Shown: positions 62,202 to 64,000 of the stretch, piece after piece
How the letters are laid out: every line of letters starts with the position of its first letter
Position numbering within the stretch: position 1 is the stretch's first letter
From: Pirellula sp.
Lineage (GTDB): Bacteria; Planctomycetota; Planctomycetia; Pirellulales; Lacipirellulaceae
DNA: 64,000 nucleotides
NCBI GenBank assembly: GCA_013822725.1
Contig: PNKX01000007.1
Span: 62,001-126,000, forward strand
Reading direction: 5' to 3'
Notes under the pieces: generated by a model
Seen by the model: only the letters and a program-made list of their open reading frames with translations
What the model was told of the DNA's origin: nothing
Databases searched by the model: none
Translations under genes and position numbers: made by a program

Positions 62202-63101
62202 TTAATTTGCCCGCGGATGCGCCTTCTCGTAAGCCGCCCGCAGGTTGGCCGTGCTGACGTGCGTGTAGATCTGCGTCGTTACCAGGCTCTTGTGGCCCAG
62301 CAGTTCCTGGACGCTGCGGATGTCGGCGCCGCGGTCGAGGAGGTGGGTGGCGAAGCTGTGGCGGAGCGTGTGGGGGCTGGTGCGGCGGTCGAGGCCCGTT
62401 TCCTTCAGATACTTTTCCAGCATCCGGCCGACGCTGCGGGTAGTCAGCCGATTGCCGAAGCGATTGGTGAAGACAGGGGCCTCGCGTCCCTGCTGTTCGC
62501 CCTGGGCAATCTTGCGAACGCGCAGCCACGCCTTGAGCGCCTTGGCAGCGTACGAACCAAGCGGCGAGAGACGCTCGCGGCGGCCCTTGCCTTTCACCAG
62601 CAGGATGCCCTGGGCAAGGTCGACGTCGGCGTCGGAGAGTCCGACCAGTTCGCTCACGCGCAAGCCGCCGGAGTACATCGTCTCGAGCATCGCGCGATCG
62701 CGGAGGCCCATCGGTGACTCGGCTGGCGGCGCCCCGAGAAGTGTGCCGATCTCGTCGGTCGTTAGGAAATGGGGGAGCGAGCGGCCCTTCCGCGGATTGC
62801 GGAGCGCGCGGGCCGGGTTGCTCGACGCCCACCCTTCGCGCTGGCCGTAGCGATAAAAGCTGCGGAGCGACGCCAGCTTGCGGGCGATCGAGGTCTTCGC
62901 ATAACCCGCTTCGTGCAACGCCGACAGGAACCCGCGCAGTTCGACCGCGGTAATGGACGCGGGATCGGGGCAGGTGCCGTCTTCCTCGGAGAAGTAATCG
63001 GCCGCCGCGATAAGATCCTCGCGGTAGCTCTTCACCGTGTAGTCGGACGCGCCCCGCTCGACGCGCATGTAGGTCAGGAACTGCGCGATCTGGCGTTGCA
63101 T
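62202..63101 (-). CDS. xerC: Tyrosine recombinase XerC/XerD
   Basis: 299 residues, normal length. An N-terminal SAM-like core-binding domain (FLTYMRVERGASDYTVKSYREDL) precedes the catalytic domain with Arg in SGGLRVSELVGL, Lys in VKGKGRRERLSPL, HxxR in PHTLRHSFATHLLDRGAD, His in LLGHKSLVTTQIYTHV and the nucleophile Tyr in the latter. Xer recombinases resolve chromosome dimers at dif. The DIRSVQELLGH segment favours XerC over XerD, but this is a tentative call. No other recombinase or phage gene is nearby. A small gene (63277-63528) precedes it on the same strand. Confidence 0.9.
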   Translation of the reverse strand: MQRQIAQFLTYMRVERGASDYTVKSYREDLIAAADYFSEEDGTCPDPASITAVELRGFLSALHEAGYAKTSIARKLASLRSFYRYGQREGWASSNPARALRNPRKGRSLPHFLTTDEIGTLLGAPPAESPMGLRDRAMLETMYSGGLRVSELVGLSDADVDLAQGILLVKGKGRRERLSPLGSYAAKALKAWLRVRKIAQGEQQGREAPVFTNRFGNRLTTRSVGRMLEKYLKETGLDRRTSPHTLRHSFATHLLDRGADIRSVQELLGHKSLVTTQIYTHVSTANLRAAYEKAHPRAN

Positions 63102-63137
63102 GGCGGGGAGAGGCTAGTTGCAAACGGGCGCGGCGAG

Positions 63138-63228
63138 GGGTGGCACGCCCTGAAGGTACTCCGCAAGGGCGTGGTGAATCGCTCTAACGGCAACCACGCC
63201 CATCGGAGTACCTCTGGGCGTGCCACCC
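63138..63228. repeat. REP-like element, GGGTGGCACGCCC family
   Basis: GGGTGGCACGCCC with AGGTACTCCGCAAGGGCGTGG on the left, the reverse on the right. It is the same family as 39130-39209 and 55798-55887. It lies between xerC and the small gene. Confidence 0.87.
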
Positions 63229-63276
63229 CTCCAACCGAATTCACTAGCGCCTCACAACTAGCGACCAGCGCCTAGT

Positions 63277-63528
63277 TCACTCGTCGCTCGTCTGCGGCAG
63301 GTTCATCCGCCGCGGCAGCGAAGCCTTCATCTCCGGGACGCTCTCCGAGGCGCTGTGGCGAACCTTTTGGCTCAGCACGGCGGCGTCGTACCAGGTGAAG
63401 CTCAGTTCCGGGTTCGAGGCAAAGCGGCCGAGCGTGCGGAGCGCTTCGGCGCGTTGGGAATCTTCGTACAGGAAGATGTAACGCTCGCGTCCCTTGACGA
63501 GCGCTAGCACATTGATGTCGTCGTTCAC
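63277..63528 (-). CDS. Small protein of unknown function
   Basis: 83 residues from a GTG at 63528, with AGGAGG about 11 nt upstream. The first half is compact and mixed (NVLALVKGRERYIFLYEDSQRAEALRTLGR in part, NPELSFTWYDAAVLSQKV); the second half is Ser/Pro/Met-rich (HSASESVPEMKASLPRRMN). No family was recognised; the opening DINVLALVKGRERYIF resembles small conserved planctomycete proteins, but this is only an impression. It is upstream of xerC on the same strand, with a REP-like repeat between. Confidence 0.6.
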   Translation of the reverse strand: MNDDINVLALVKGRERYIFLYEDSQRAEALRTLGRFASNPELSFTWYDAAVLSQKVRHSASESVPEMKASLPRRMNLPQTSDE

Positions 63529-63807
63529 GGCTTGCGGGGCCTCCTAGCGGCAGCGGTGGACAGCCGACGTGCGTCGCTCGTAGCGTCGGGCTGCAATGGT
63601 GGGCGGCCGCCGTGGCGAAGGGCCTTGTGCGCTCACGGTCGTCCTTGATGCTCGGCCTAGTGGAGCAGGGTCTTCATTGACCCGGCTCGCGCTCAAACTT
63701 ATTCGCTGGAAGTCCGGCTCCGCTCATGTTCTGAGCGTCGGCGACGCCTGCGCGATGGTGACGGTTGTGCCGTGCCATCGCGCCGACCGAGTCGGACTCC
63801 TAACGCC
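63529..63807. other. Intergenic region, nothing recognised
   Basis: 279 bp between the small gene and the cut-off gene at the right edge. A plus-strand open frame (63596-63895) overlaps the opposite gene and shows no family similarity. Confidence 0.4.
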
Positions 63808-64000
63808 TTATCGGCGTTCAGGCCACCGCATCAGCACATCCATTTTGGCGCTCCCGCCGCCGCGCGCCGAAAGCATCTCGCTGATGTGCAGGTGACAGCA
63901 GAAACGAATGAACTCGTTGCTGCGCGCGAGGTACGGCTCCCAGCCGCCGTGACGAAGATCGTCGCGGAAGAAGACATAGCCTTCCAGGGCCTCGGTGACT
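63808..64000 (-). CDS. C-terminal end of a protein cut by the window edge
   Basis: The frame is open from the right edge to a TAA at 63808-63810 and reads about 63 residues: EALEGYVFFRDDLRHGGWEP, YLARSNEFIRFCCHLHISEM, then a Gly/Ala/Ser-rich end. The composition is protein-like, with codon use like its neighbours. The family was not recognised. Confidence 0.55.
   Translation of the reverse strand, partial: VTEALEGYVFFRDDLRHGGWEPYLARSNEFIRFCCHLHISEMLSARGGGSAKMDVLMRWPERR

Noticed and set aside
62202-63101. Integrase of a genomic island
   Set aside because: Length, motifs and context (no tRNA att site, no phage genes) fit a housekeeping Xer recombinase.
63596-63895. 99-codon plus-strand open frame near the right edge
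   Set aside because: Overlaps the better-supported minus-strand partial gene; no similarity or start signal.

Overview
The window looks like chromosomal DNA of a GC-rich planctomycete, most likely Pirellulales (the family, perhaps Lacipirellulaceae, is an inference). Signs of this are three DUF1559 proteins with prepilin-type N-termini, three secreted proteins ending in dockerin-like and/or PEP-CTERM tails, an exosortase-associated EpsI protein, a YXWGXW-repeat protein, tetrahydromethanopterin C1 enzymes (fae and a methylene-H4MPT dehydrogenase) in a bacterium, and very many intergenic palindromic repeats. No prophage, integron, CRISPR array, transposase or rRNA was seen.

Layout. 0-10.5 kb: a cut-off gene and a small lipoprotein, a DUF1559/lipoprotein pair, pyrF converging on lepA, a ROK kinase, an HtrA-type protease, a PQQ-propeller protein, and a CinA-like/NMN-adenylyltransferase fusion. 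10.9-22.4 kb: a tiny lipoprotein, a 1079-residue secreted TPR/CHAT protein, a phytase-esterase-like PEP-CTERM protein, tRNA-Gly(CCC), a Pro/Ala-rich protein, a VTT membrane protein, a lipase-like lipoprotein, a membrane-anchored Wzz-like protein and a phosphoribosyltransferase. 22.4-34 kb: a PEP-CTERM protein divergent from a GH8 glycosidase, an FkbM methyltransferase, an AI-2E transporter, a YXWGXW protein, a copper-type P-ATPase and pckG. 34-45.6 kb: a ParD/PIN toxin-antitoxin pair with an odd junction, ilvB, a glycosyltransferase, mfd, a SurA-like isomerase and citrate synthase. 45.6-51.3 kb: a gene-poor stretch, two tandem DUF1559 genes, a candidate small RNA with its own promoter and terminator, and another PEP-CTERM protein. 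51.7-54.2 kb: fae, methylene-H4MPT dehydrogenase and a TPR protein. 54.4-64 kb: two secreted proteins (one a DUF1570 metallopeptidase-like protein), an ABC-2 exporter, EpsI, a sigma-54 response regulator, a XerC/D recombinase, a small protein and a cut-off gene.

The genes are mostly single transcription units rather than long operons. Housekeeping functions (pyrF, lepA, mfd, gltA, pckG, ilvB, xerC) alternate with envelope and secreted proteins. The H4MPT genes would take formaldehyde to methenyl-H4MPT. EpsI and the PEP-CTERM proteins belong to the exosortase sorting system, whose exosortase is not in the window.

The most distinctive feature is the intergenic DNA. One group of elements consists of two inverted arms, each arm a run of about 9-nt units with a ~6-nt core (GCCAAG, GCGAAT, GCGGAT, CACGAC, ACAGGAT or GCAGAG type) plus about 3 variable bases. 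These are repeatedly nested inside one another and often sit exactly on the stop codon of the neighbouring gene. A second group is REP/RAYT-like and includes five copies of an 86-bp element. A near-identical ~72-bp composite of the first group flanks one DUF1559 gene in inverted orientation. All coordinates and alignments were made by eye.
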